From Marinobacter sp. JH2 (GTDB taxonomy: Bacteria > Pseudomonadota > Gammaproteobacteria > Pseudomonadales > Oleiphilaceae), in contig NZ_CP037934.1 in the NCBI RefSeq assembly GCF_004353225.1, positions 682,001-746,000 of the forward strand: a stretch of DNA of 64,000 nt. Direction: 5' to 3'. Under the pieces are notes generated by a model that was not told the origin of the DNA, made no database searches, and saw only the letters and a list, made by a program, of their open reading frames with translations. The translations under genes were made by a program, and so were the position numbers. Shown piece after piece: positions 51,301 through 58,944 of the stretch. Each line of letters starts with the position of its first letter. The stretch's first letter is position 1.

Positions 51301-51869
51301 CGATGATGTTCGGTAGATTCCAGGTGCCGGGTTCCAAATAGAACAGTAAATACGGCGAGGGTGAGGGTGATATACCATGCGGAATCGTTCCAGATCGTGC
51401 TGAGACCAGTCAGGGGGTGGCTATTATCTGACAAAACACTGAAACCAAGAGCGATCGCTTTGAGTTGTAAGGCTATATAGGGCACGCTGCCGATCAGTGC
51501 GACTGCAGCAACCATGGCCGCCAGCAATTGGGACTTACCATACCGTGACGCGATGAAATCGGCGATTGAGGTACTGTTGTTGCGTTTGCTGATATGAATA
51601 ATTCGGCGAAGCAACGGCGCAAAAAAGAGAAAAACCAGGAGCGGGCCGAGGTAAATCGACGCAAAGCCGAAGCCTTCCTGAGTAGCACGTCCTACAGCTC
51701 CGTAAAACGTCCAGGAGGTGAAGTAAACCGCCAGAGAAAGGCTGTAGATATGTGTGCGGGCCAGAGTGTGGCGGTACAGCCTCGGATGCTTGTCGCCTGC
51801 CCAGGCAATGAAAAACAGCAGTGAAATGTAGGTGATCGATATTAAGACAAGCAGCCAGGCACTAATCAT
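48357..51869 (-). CDS. CrbS/MxtR-like hybrid sensor kinase with transporter domain
   Basis: This 1170-aa protein has an N-terminal sodium/solute-symporter-like region of about 13 membrane spans (about 1-520), a linker, a PAS domain (about 680-800), a HisKA box AAASHDLLQPLNAARL with the phospho-His near 818, an HATPase domain (WDTGPGMSE, GLGLGLAIV) and a C-terminal receiver domain with phospho-Asp in ADYQLDD near 1100. This architecture is that of CrbS (Vibrio) and MxtR (Pseudomonas), which work with a LuxR-type regulator to switch on acetate/acetyl-CoA use. The symporter genes lie next to it. The partner regulator is not in this window, so the name is not assigned as a symbol. Confidence 0.88.
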   Translation of the reverse strand: MISAWLLVLISITYISLLFFIAWAGDKHPRLYRHTLARTHIYSLSLAVYFTSWTFYGAVGRATQEGFGFASIYLGPLLVFLFFAPLLRRIIHISKRNNSTSIADFIASRYGKSQLLAAMVAAVALIGSVPYIALQLKAIALGFSVLSDNSHPLTGLSTIWNDSAWYITLTLAVFTVLFGTRHLESTEHHRGMIQAIAFESLIKLVAFIAVGLFVGYGLFNGFGDLFQKAADADLIGTLTTGSFDAPAFITQTLVAMLAIICLPRQFHVMVVENADHRDFDVARWAMPVYLIIATAFVIPIAAAGLLYADSLGTNPDVVILQLPIMAGQQWLAILAFLGGGSAAAAMVIVCSVAISTMVSNEIIMPGLLKFFRPRMNRRADLSYLLLTIRRVAIFVVLLTAYGFYRMAGQDYSLTAFGLLSFAAAAQFGPALVGGILWRQGNATGAIWGLGLGFSVWCYTLLLPALVSTGWIDDGLINNGLFGWSWTRPTALFGSELDQMTHGILWSLGINTAAYLLLSVITRQRIREKIQLAAFFQEFDPRHDNPANHSWQGEVLVSDLQALTDRFMGEERSESVFHNYERRNAIRLYPHREASTHLRKYIERQLASVIGASTARVVLESTLTGRDMQIEDVVSIVDEASQAMTFSRELLQSAIENISLGVSVVNHQQQLVVWNQRYQELFSYPKGYIRVGRPVEDLIRYNLMNANLSARRIDEIIEGRCASMRAGEAMSYERQRPDGTVIRIDGSPIPGGGYVTTFQDITPMRRTEQALKETNIYLEQRVRERTQELQVINEQMLKAKSVAEQANQSKTRFLAAASHDLLQPLNAARLFTSALSGKAVNGETSELIQHIDSSLGAAEEIISTLLDISKLDAGALEPDITVFPVNDLLSHLATEFSAIAKDQGLELNVVPSSAWVRSDAKLLRRAVQNFLSNAIRYCDSGRILMGCRRLRGYLRIEIWDTGPGMSEDQLTHIFEEFRRFQHGQDKKGLGLGLAIVDRISGMLNHPVTVLSTQGKGSVFGITVPLTAAEKTHTEISRSQPVSRRVASLGGLHVLCIDNDSAILQGMVALLGNWKCDVTAAESLETALKKLEGRKPNIILADYQLDDNQNGLDAMDNVRTELGTQIPGILITGYMAPEVREDAINRGYQILYKPVKPAALRALVNKLLKQTQ

Positions 51870-51895
51870 GTATTGCGTCTATCCAGTCAGATCTA

Positions 51896-52402
51896 TCAGG
51901 CGCCACACACAGTGTTAAGTAGCGGATCGTTGATGTTGAGCCGTTTAAGGTTGTCCACCCGAGGGGTTCCATCGCTTGCCAAGGGGACTAGCTCTTGAGT
52001 TTGACAGTTGATCAGATGCACGCGGTGGGATACGGCATCCGTTACTGTTTGCTCAAACCGGTACAAGGTAAAGCGAACAATCTCGGCGTTCTCCGTATCC
52101 CGGGCAATGCTTTCGACATCTACTGCTGAAAATGCAGTGACGTAAGGAAACGCAAACGTCCATGGACGGAAGAATAATTGTTCCCGTTCAGTATCAACCA
52201 CCACGGCTTCATCGGGCAATAGTGTTTGTTTGTGGTCGTACCAAGTGTATTCTCCGTAAACCAGATAACTCAGCATCCCGAGCCCTGCAAAAACCGGAAT
52301 AATCCATCTGGGGGCTTTCTTAGCGGTGATGGCGCGAATGCCCAGTGCAATGCCAGCAGCGCCCAGGCCGCAAATAATCGTGGCCACAAAGTTCCAAAAC
52401 AT
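51896..52402 (-). CDS. Hypothetical membrane-anchored protein of the symporter cluster
   Basis: I do not recognise this 168-aa protein. It begins with a hydrophobic span FVATIICGLGAAGIALGI (about 4-21), then WIIPVFAGLGMLSYLVYG (about 33-50), with a soluble C-terminal half that ends INDPLLNTVCGA. It lies between the symporter and the sensor kinase on the same strand, 27 bases before the kinase. A strong terminator separates it from the symporter. A role alongside the kinase is possible but cannot be shown. Confidence 0.72.
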   Translation of the reverse strand: MFWNFVATIICGLGAAGIALGIRAITAKKAPRWIIPVFAGLGMLSYLVYGEYTWYDHKQTLLPDEAVVVDTEREQLFFRPWTFAFPYVTAFSAVDVESIARDTENAEIVRFTLYRFEQTVTDAVSHRVHLINCQTQELVPLASDGTPRVDNLKRLNINDPLLNTVCGA

Positions 52403-52422
52403 AAAACGGTATCCTCAATAAA

Positions 52423-52454
52423 GAACGGGCTTCCTCACTTGAGGAAGCCCGTTC
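52423..52454 (-). terminator. Rho-independent terminator of the symporter operon
   Basis: GAACGGGCTTCCTCA (52423-52437) and TGAGGAAGCCCGTTC (52440-52454) are perfectly complementary over 15 bp. The minus strand continues TTTATTG. It lies about 45 bases past the symporter stop and may be a partial terminator or attenuator before the 168-aa gene. Confidence 0.85.
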
Positions 52455-52500
52455 GGTATCAACCTGTCATTATCAGTAACAAATCAGGTTGTCATGCAGT

Positions 52501-54270
52501 TCAGTGATCGTGGGCTGTACCGGCACCGCGAGGGTAACGGACGCTTTCAACCAATTCCTGAATTTCTACCGGCGGTTCAGCCGTCACTTTCGATACACTG
52601 AAGGCTACCGCAAAGTTAACGATTGCACCAATTGCACCAATAGACAGAGGGGAAATCCCCAGTACCCAGTTTTCAGGGGAGTCCGTCAGGGTGTTGGTGC
52701 CCGGAATGAACAGCCAGCCTTTGTAGGTGAAAATATACACCAAGGTAAAGGTAAGGCCCGCCAGCATGCCGGAAATTGCGCCCACATTATTTACCCGCTT
52801 GGAGAAGATACCCATCATCAACGCGGGGAACAGTGAGGCTCCTGCTATCCCGAAGGCCAGCGCCACTACTTGAGCGGCGAAACCCGGGGGATTTGCGCCT
52901 AGCCATGTGGCAACCACAATCGCGACAGCCATTGAAATTCGGGCCGCGAGCAATTCGCCTTTATCGCTGATGTTGGGGTTAAGTCGGCCTTTGATTAAAT
53001 CGTGACTCACAGCAGACGATATTGCCAGTAATAACCCGGCGGCAGTAGACAGTGCTGCAGCCAAACCGCCTGCGGCAATCAAGCCAATAACCCATCCCGG
53101 CAGGTTGGCAATTTCAGGGTTCGCCAAAACCAGGATGTCGTTGTTGACGACCAGTTCGTTGCCTGCCCAGCCACGCTCGGAAGCGGTAGCGGCGAAGTCT
53201 GCATTCTTATCGTTATACAGCTGGATACGGCCATCGCTGTTTTTATCTTCGTACGAGATCAGGCCAGTTTCTTCCCAGGTGGCAATCCAGCCAGGACGCT
53301 GATCGTATTCGATCGGCTGAGCCTGAGTGCCTTCAGGATAGATGGTCGTCATCAGGTTCAAGCGAGCCATAGACGCTACGGCTGGCGCCGTCAGATAAAG
53401 CAGAGCAATGAAGACCAGCGCCCAGCCGCCGGACCAACGCGCATCCGATACTTTGGGAACTGTGAAGAAGCGGATGATGACGTGTGGTAAGCCGGCGGTA
53501 CCGATCATCAGTGACAGGGTGAACAACACCATGTTCAACTTGTTATCGACATCGGCGGTGTATTGGTTGAAGCCTAGATCGGTGATGACTTGATTCAGCT
53601 TCGTCAGTAGCGGCAGGCCAGATTCGGTGTGAGTAGAAAACATACCGAGACCCGGAATCGGGTTGCCAGTCAGGTGAAGGGAGATAAAGACCGCCGGAAT
53701 GGTGTAGGCCACGATGAGCACACAGTACTGTGCGACTTGGGTGTACGTGATGCCTTTCATGCCACCGAGTACAGCGTAGATGAAGACGACAATAGCGGCG
53801 ATAATCAAACCGTTGGTTGCTTCAACTTCCAAAAAGCGAGAAAAAGCGACACCTGCGCCCGCCATCTGGCCGATGACGTAAGTAACCGACGCAACAATCA
53901 AGCAAATAACAGCCACGAGGCGTGCATTGGCACTGTAATATCGGTCACCGATGAATTCCGGAACCGTGAACTTGCCGAACTTGCGCAAGTAAGGAGCCAG
54001 TAACATGGCCAGCAAAACGTACCCGCCGGTCCAGCCCATCAAGAACGTAGAGTTGGCATAACCACCCGCAGCAATCAGGCCGGCCATGGAGATAAAGGAA
54101 GCCGCGGACATCCAGTCGGCGCCAATCGCCATACCGTTTGTAACAGGATGGACGCCGCCACCGGCAACGTAGAAGTCGCTGGTACTGCCGGCTTTTGCCC
54201 AAATGGCAATGCCGATGTAGATGAGGAAGGAACCCCCAACGAATAGCAAATTAATCGCAAATTGGCTCAT
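52501..54270 (-). CDS. Sodium/solute symporter, large subunit (VC_2705 family)
   Basis: This 589-aa protein has about 13 membrane spans and the sodium:solute symporter family signatures (GSFLIYIGIAIWAK start, GGGVHPVTNGMAIGADWMSA, GITYTQVAQYCVLIVAYTIP). A long extracytoplasmic loop around residue 310-370 is Asp/Asn-rich. Large subunits of this kind pair with a DUF4212 small subunit, found 6 bases upstream here. Substrate is uncertain; acetate is plausible given the adjacent CrbS-like kinase and similarity to ActP. Start ATG 54270. Confidence 0.9.
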   Translation of the reverse strand: MSQFAINLLFVGGSFLIYIGIAIWAKAGSTSDFYVAGGGVHPVTNGMAIGADWMSAASFISMAGLIAAGGYANSTFLMGWTGGYVLLAMLLAPYLRKFGKFTVPEFIGDRYYSANARLVAVICLIVASVTYVIGQMAGAGVAFSRFLEVEATNGLIIAAIVVFIYAVLGGMKGITYTQVAQYCVLIVAYTIPAVFISLHLTGNPIPGLGMFSTHTESGLPLLTKLNQVITDLGFNQYTADVDNKLNMVLFTLSLMIGTAGLPHVIIRFFTVPKVSDARWSGGWALVFIALLYLTAPAVASMARLNLMTTIYPEGTQAQPIEYDQRPGWIATWEETGLISYEDKNSDGRIQLYNDKNADFAATASERGWAGNELVVNNDILVLANPEIANLPGWVIGLIAAGGLAAALSTAAGLLLAISSAVSHDLIKGRLNPNISDKGELLAARISMAVAIVVATWLGANPPGFAAQVVALAFGIAGASLFPALMMGIFSKRVNNVGAISGMLAGLTFTLVYIFTYKGWLFIPGTNTLTDSPENWVLGISPLSIGAIGAIVNFAVAFSVSKVTAEPPVEIQELVESVRYPRGAGTAHDH

Positions 54271-54276
54271 GGGTGA

Positions 54277-54540
54277 TTACTCCTCGTGTACGCCGAATTT
54301 TTCATCGATTTTGTTCATGCGCCATGCGTAGAAGAAAATCAGAATGATGAAAGTAATGATGGAACCTTGCTGGGCGAACCAGAAGCCTAGATCGGTACCA
54401 CCTACTTCAATGCCGGCAAGCATTGGGCGTAGGAGAATTGCAGCGCCATATGAAACCGAAGCCCAAACGATCAGGCTTCCGAAGATTAGGCGAAGATTGG
54501 ATTTCCAGTAGTTTTCAGCGTCGTAGCTATGTCCTGACAT
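54277..54540 (-). CDS. Sodium/solute symporter small subunit (DUF4212)
   Basis: This 87-aa protein has NYWKSNLRLIFGSL at the N-terminus and two membrane spans (about 15-37 and 50-70), with WFAQQGSIITFIILIFFYAW as the second. This is the DUF4212 small-subunit pattern, always next to a large symporter subunit. It is the first gene of the operon; its promoter lies in 54541-54749, where an imperfect dyad TGTCATT/AATGACA is visible but a clear promoter is not. Confidence 0.9.
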   Translation of the reverse strand: MSGHSYDAENYWKSNLRLIFGSLIVWASVSYGAAILLRPMLAGIEVGGTDLGFWFAQQGSIITFIILIFFYAWRMNKIDEKFGVHEE

Positions 54541-54749
54541 AAGCTCACTCCCATATTGTTTTTGTAAAGCTCGGCTGGCGATCTTTTTGGGTCATGCAGT
54601 TAGAGAAATTATTGTTCATAGTGTTGTTCTCTGACTTGTTGTCATTATCGACTTTACTCGTCAATGACATTATGGATATTGGCAAATGGTCTTATTAATT
54701 CGGCTTCAAAGCCGCGCCGTGTCAGGCTTTCGGGCGGGGTGGGGCGGCG

Positions 54750-55454
54750 CTAAAATCTCTTCATTTTCTGTAAACGTCGTTGATAACGCAGCTTTTGAGA
54801 GAGATCTTTCAGTGTTTTTACGTTTAATCGCTTGGCCGCGTTAAGGGCGATCAAGATGAGTTCTGCGGTTGCCATCGCATCGGCAGCCGCGTGATGCCGT
54901 TCACTAACTTCCAGTCCGAAAAGATCCGACCAATGATCCAGCCCCTTGCCTTTAGGATCTGCTTTCGGGAAAAAAGCGGGCATCAGTTCTGCAACGTCCA
55001 TCCAAACGTGGGAGCGAGAGTAGCCGAGTTGGACTTTTAACGTCCTCTCGAGAAACCGTTTATCAAACTCGGCGTGATAGGCCAAGATCGGATCACCGTC
55101 CATCCATTCCAGCAGGTGTAGCAACGCTTCTTTTGTTTCCTGGCCCTGTGTGAGGGCTTCCGGGCCTATACCATGAATCAGCACGGTTTCACGGATGTCT
55201 AATTCAGGACGTCGAAGAATCAGATCGAACTGATCGTCCAGATGTATCGCGCCTTTCTCAATGGCCACCGCTCCAATGGCGATCACTTCATCCTTGGCCA
55301 TGTTTAAACCGGTTGTTTCGAGGTCTAGAACGATCAGACGGGAACGGAAAAGTTTTTGCTCTCCTACCGTTTTGGGTGTTGGCAGATTTTCCGTATCGAT
55401 CGTTGTATCGACGTTGCGTTCAGGAAAAAGCCAACGTTTAAAGTTCGAAAACAT
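54750..55454 (-). CDS. DnaQ-like 3'-5' exonuclease
   Basis: This 234-aa DEDDh exonuclease has VLDLETTGL (Exo I, Asp and Glu, about 43-51), AYHAEFDKRFL (Exo II) and HHAAADAMATAELIL (Exo III, His and Asp). It resembles the proofreading subunit of DNA polymerases but is a stand-alone protein with a C-terminal helical tail rich in Arg and Lys. It lies 14 bases after the cyclic-nucleotide/CBS gene, likely in the same transcript. Specific target unknown. Confidence 0.9.
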   Translation of the reverse strand: MFSNFKRWLFPERNVDTTIDTENLPTPKTVGEQKLFRSRLIVLDLETTGLNMAKDEVIAIGAVAIEKGAIHLDDQFDLILRRPELDIRETVLIHGIGPEALTQGQETKEALLHLLEWMDGDPILAYHAEFDKRFLERTLKVQLGYSRSHVWMDVAELMPAFFPKADPKGKGLDHWSDLFGLEVSERHHAAADAMATAELILIALNAAKRLNVKTLKDLSQKLRYQRRLQKMKRF

Positions 55455-55468
55455 AGTGATGCCAAGCT

Positions 55469-57385
55469 CTATAATTGGTAGGCCAGTTCCAGCTTTTGCT
55501 GGAGCCGCTGGGCCTGACGAAAAGATTCCCTCAGGATACGCCGGTCGAGAGGGTTCAGGTCGTCCGGGTCAATGTAATTGGTGAGCGGTTCGTCATTGGC
55601 TAACATGTCCTGATGGGCTCGCATCCGTATTGCTTGAATCAGGCTGTAGGACTCTTTCCATGCACCGGCATCTTTGTCATCAAAAACGCCTTTTTTGGCG
55701 AGTTCACTCAGACGCTCAAGTGTGTTGGCTGCTTTGATCCCGTTCGCTAAGGCAAACACCCGGATGGATTCAACGAAAGGTGCCAAGCCTTGGCGTTTGA
55801 GATCCAGCACTTTCTTATTGTCGTCGTTCAGATAGCGGAAAGTGCGGAACATGGTAAGGGGCGGTTTGCGCTGAAGAGCGTTACCGGCCAACATTTTCTG
55901 AAACAGTGCGTTTTTCTGAATGCGTGCCAACACCTTGCTAAACAATCGCCTGAGCGGCTCCTCCGGTCCGAAAACCGCCCGCATGTCTAAAAAGATGGAA
56001 GAATAGACCAGGTTTTGAGGTGTGGATGCGTCGATAAAACGCTGAAACCAGTCGTCCCACTCCGCTTCACTGAGACACAGCTTGGGATTGCTGGCCATAA
56101 TATTGCCTTTGCACAATGTGAAGCCGCATTGAGCCAGTTCGTCATTGACCTTGCGGGCAAACGGCAATAGCTTTCCGCGGACTTGGTCTTCGGTCATGTC
56201 GTCGGGAGTATCGAACAAGATGCCATTATCCTGATCGGTCAGAAGGGTCTGTTCCTGACGGCCCTCGCTGCCAAAGGTCAGCCAGGTGAAGGGTATTCCT
56301 GGGTCATTCTGCTTTAGATTTAATTCTAGTACGCGGCGCACAGTAACATCGTTTAGCGTGGTGATGATTTTGACAACCTGACCAGAATCCGCGCCGTGGG
56401 CAAGCATAGTGTCAACCAGCCTAGACACATCATGGCGCAGGCTAATTAACGTGCTTAATTGTGGAGCCGTACTGATGGTTCGAGCCAGGTGCACCAAATC
56501 GACTCGCTGTAATGAAAACAGGTCACGTTCCGAAACCACACCGATTAAACGATTATTGTCATCCACCACGCACACGTGAGCAAAATGCCGTTCAGCCATC
56601 ACCATGGCCGCGTCAAAGGCATCCTCAGTGGCGAGTAAGCGGCATGGCTCTGGTGTCATCACTTGGCTGATGGGCGCGCTGAGAGAGTCCACTCCCTCGG
56701 CAATCAACATGCGCAAATCTCTGAGCGTGAAGATACCGGTAGGTTGTTGACGATCGTCAGTGACCACTATGCTGCCGACATTGTTCTCATGCATCCGGGC
56801 AACGGCTTCGTTAACCGGAAGGTCCGCCGTACAAACGATCGGTGCGCGCAGTGCGTAACGCTCGAGTGGCGTGTCCAAACTGCTGCTAGAGCCTATGGAT
56901 GCCATGGCTGTGGACTGAATGCGTTGGTTTACCTGATCGAGCAGGCTGCTCACACCGCGAAGACAAAAGTCCCGGAAGGGCTCGCTCTCTGCAAACAGGG
57001 TCACAAAAGCAGGCTGATCAATGCTTAAGCAAAAGGTGTCACCTGCTGCCCGGTGAAGCGTGCGGGTAGGGCGCTCGCCTATCAGTGCGGCAAGCGGAAA
57101 GCATTCACCTTTGCTGATTTCGAAGGTGGTTTCGGCACGATTATCCTTCTCACTGAAACGCTCGCCTCGAATACGACCTTGTTTAACCACCCAAAAATCT
57201 TTGACGACGCCACCTTCGGGGGAAAGAACTTCTTCTCCATCACTGAAAAACGTCAGCTTTGCGTTCTCCGCGAAATGCGCCAGATGCGGATCGTCCATAT
57301 TCGAAAAAGGCGCGTGTTCTCTCAAAAAAGTCATGATCGCGCGGGTGTTCTGAGGAAGCGTGGTGTCGGGACTGTCTGTTTTCAT
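55469..57385 (-). CDS. Cyclic-nucleotide-binding/CBS/nucleotidyltransferase (DUF294) protein
   Basis: This 638-aa protein has an N-terminal cNMP-binding-like beta barrel (about 20-130), two CBS domains (about 170-300, VCTADLPVNEAVARMHEN and VMTPEPCRLLATED), then a DUF294 GlnD-like nucleotidyltransferase domain with GSEGRQEQTLLTDQDNG carrying the GS and DxD-type residues (about 375-392). A DUF294_C helical region follows. Such proteins are thought to sense nucleotides and modify a partner, but targets are mostly unknown. The chosen ATG at 57385 has a GGAT about 8 bases upstream; ATG 57397 is an alternative. It precedes the exonuclease. Confidence 0.83.
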   Translation of the reverse strand: MKTDSPDTTLPQNTRAIMTFLREHAPFSNMDDPHLAHFAENAKLTFFSDGEEVLSPEGGVVKDFWVVKQGRIRGERFSEKDNRAETTFEISKGECFPLAALIGERPTRTLHRAAGDTFCLSIDQPAFVTLFAESEPFRDFCLRGVSSLLDQVNQRIQSTAMASIGSSSSLDTPLERYALRAPIVCTADLPVNEAVARMHENNVGSIVVTDDRQQPTGIFTLRDLRMLIAEGVDSLSAPISQVMTPEPCRLLATEDAFDAAMVMAERHFAHVCVVDDNNRLIGVVSERDLFSLQRVDLVHLARTISTAPQLSTLISLRHDVSRLVDTMLAHGADSGQVVKIITTLNDVTVRRVLELNLKQNDPGIPFTWLTFGSEGRQEQTLLTDQDNGILFDTPDDMTEDQVRGKLLPFARKVNDELAQCGFTLCKGNIMASNPKLCLSEAEWDDWFQRFIDASTPQNLVYSSIFLDMRAVFGPEEPLRRLFSKVLARIQKNALFQKMLAGNALQRKPPLTMFRTFRYLNDDNKKVLDLKRQGLAPFVESIRVFALANGIKAANTLERLSELAKKGVFDDKDAGAWKESYSLIQAIRMRAHQDMLANDEPLTNYIDPDDLNPLDRRILRESFRQAQRLQQKLELAYQL

Positions 57386-57579
57386 AAAGAGATCCATCGT
57401 GCCGTGCAGGGGGGGGTGCTTGCGCCGCCTCACCATTCTTATGGGCTGTTCGAAGTGTAGTTCAGTAACTGTAGACGACGCCCTACGATTTTCGTCCTAT
57501 GTGATAACGAGCTTTGCTTTATGGGATCCCGGTGCAGTGATAGAGTTCCGTTACTCGTCAACGTGGATTCGTATGTGTT

Positions 57580-58161
57580 ATGACCTCCAAAGATGAGCGC
57601 CTGGCTTTCCTGGAAGAAATGAAAGACGTGCGGCGCATACGTAAACCGAACCGTGCCGACGTTGTGGCACGCACGGAGCTTACTCCTGGGCATCTGATGC
57701 GCCAGCAAGCCGCGGTAGAGGCTCAGGTCCGTGATGTTAATCCCTTAACGGCTGACGTGGTCGAGCCGCTAACAGCGCACGATGTTTTAAGTTGGCAGCG
57801 GCCCGGGGTTCAGCATGGCGTGTTTAAAAAACTCAGGTTGGGGCAGTATCCCATCGAGGCTCGGCTTGATTTACACCGAATGACGGTCGAAGAGGCCCGA
57901 AAAGAGGTGTTCCAGTTCCTCAATGAGTGCGTAAATTACGGGCTGCGTTCTGTCATCATTCTTCATGGTAAGGGAGAGCGCAACCCGGATGGCATTGCCC
58001 AACTAAAAAGTTATCTGGCGAAATGGTTGCCGGAGTTGGACTCGGTACTGGCATTCCATTCGGCACAAAAACGGCATGGTGGAACCGGGGCTGCGTACGT
58101 GATGGTTCGCAAAAGCGACCACGAAAAACAGCAGAACAGAGAAGTGCATGGAGGCTCCTGA
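57580..58161 (+). CDS. smrA: Smr domain endonuclease SmrA-like
   Basis: This 193-aa protein has a short N-terminal region and a C-terminal Smr domain (about 92-185) with LDLHRMTVEEARKEV and the HGKGE motif, both hallmarks of MutS2-type Smr nucleases. E. coli SmrA has nicking activity in vitro; no role in mismatch repair is established. It diverges from the cNMP/CBS gene and is followed after about 50 bases by a small lipoprotein gene. Confidence 0.88.
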   Translation: MTSKDERLAFLEEMKDVRRIRKPNRADVVARTELTPGHLMRQQAAVEAQVRDVNPLTADVVEPLTAHDVLSWQRPGVQHGVFKKLRLGQYPIEARLDLHRMTVEEARKEVFQFLNECVNYGLRSVIILHGKGERNPDGIAQLKSYLAKWLPELDSVLAFHSAQKRHGGTGAAYVMVRKSDHEKQQNREVHGGS

Positions 58162-58212
58162 ACAGGCGTTGTGCGCCGACCAACGATTCCTTCATACATA
58201 AAGGTGGTAATA

Positions 58213-58413
58213 ATGAACAAGCGTTCTTTTGCAATGGTGGCGATGATCGCGTTATTCACATTGGTGGGCTGTAAAGACCGCGTGATCTGGAGTGACAACG
58301 GTAAAGTAGAAGAGGCGACCCAGGATCGTAAAGTTTGGGATTCCAACGGAAAAATGGATTCTGGGAATCGTGAAATCTGGGTGGATAAAAACGGTAACGA
58401 AGTCGTTAAATAA
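58213..58413 (+). CDS. Small lipoprotein with tandem W-x-D/S-x-NG repeats
   Basis: This 66-aa protein has a lipoprotein signal [20 protein letters not shown] with Cys20 as the lipidated residue. The mature part has three related units around [14 protein letters not shown] and IWVDKNGNE, about 15-17 residues apart. AAGGTGG lies 5-6 bases before the ATG at 58213; an upstream frame start overlaps smrA and is rejected. I do not recognise it and can give no function; a periplasmic outer-membrane-anchored location is likely. Confidence 0.8.
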   Translation: MNKRSFAMVAMIALFTLVGCKDRVIWSDNGKVEEATQDRKVWDSNGKMDSGNREIWVDKNGNEVVK

Positions 58414-58454
58414 CGGTTATCGACGGCCGGATTAAAATAATACGGGAGTGGAAC

Positions 58455-58943
58455 ATGGCGTTAAGCCTGACAGTAAATGGCCAGCACTATAGTTTGGACG
58501 TAGAACTCGATACCCCTTTGTTGTGGGTGCTGCGGGACGAGCTTAATTTAAAAGGAACCAAGTTTGGTTGTGGCGCCGGCTTGTGTGGCGCGTGTACGGT
58601 GCATGTTAACGGCCAACCAACTCGCTCCTGCTCCACGCCTGTTGAGTATTTGGATGGTGCCGAGATAACCACCATCGAAGGGTTGTCTGAAAACGGCGAG
58701 TTGCATCCGCTTCAAAAAGCATGGGTGGCCGAAGGTGTCCCGCAGTGCGGTTACTGCCAATCTGGCCAAATTATGACCGCTGCCCATTTTCTGGCGAACA
58801 CATCATCCCCCTCTAGAGAAGACATTGTAACGGCTATGTCAGGTAATCTGTGCCGCTGTGGCACATACTCCCGCATTGTGGCTGCCGTTGAATCCGTTGT
58901 CGATGGCGTAGGCCATTTCGAGCCAGAGCAGGAGGAAGTCTGA
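58455..58943 (+). CDS. Isoquinoline 1-oxidoreductase-type 2Fe-2S subunit (IorA-like)
   Basis: This 162-aa protein has two [2Fe-2S] clusters of the xanthine oxidase family. The plant-type N-terminal site is [15 protein letters not shown] (C39, C44, C47, with C59 later). The C-terminal site is [10 protein letters not shown] and CRCGTY (C98, C101, C133, C135). It passes electrons to and from the molybdenum subunit encoded next, 1 base away. The substrate is unknown; aldehydes and N-heterocycles are typical for the family. Confidence 0.92.
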   Translation: MALSLTVNGQHYSLDVELDTPLLWVLRDELNLKGTKFGCGAGLCGACTVHVNGQPTRSCSTPVEYLDGAEITTIEGLSENGELHPLQKAWVAEGVPQCGYCQSGQIMTAAHFLANTSSPSREDIVTAMSGNLCRCGTYSRIVAAVESVVDGVGHFEPEQEEV

Positions 58944-58944
58944 A

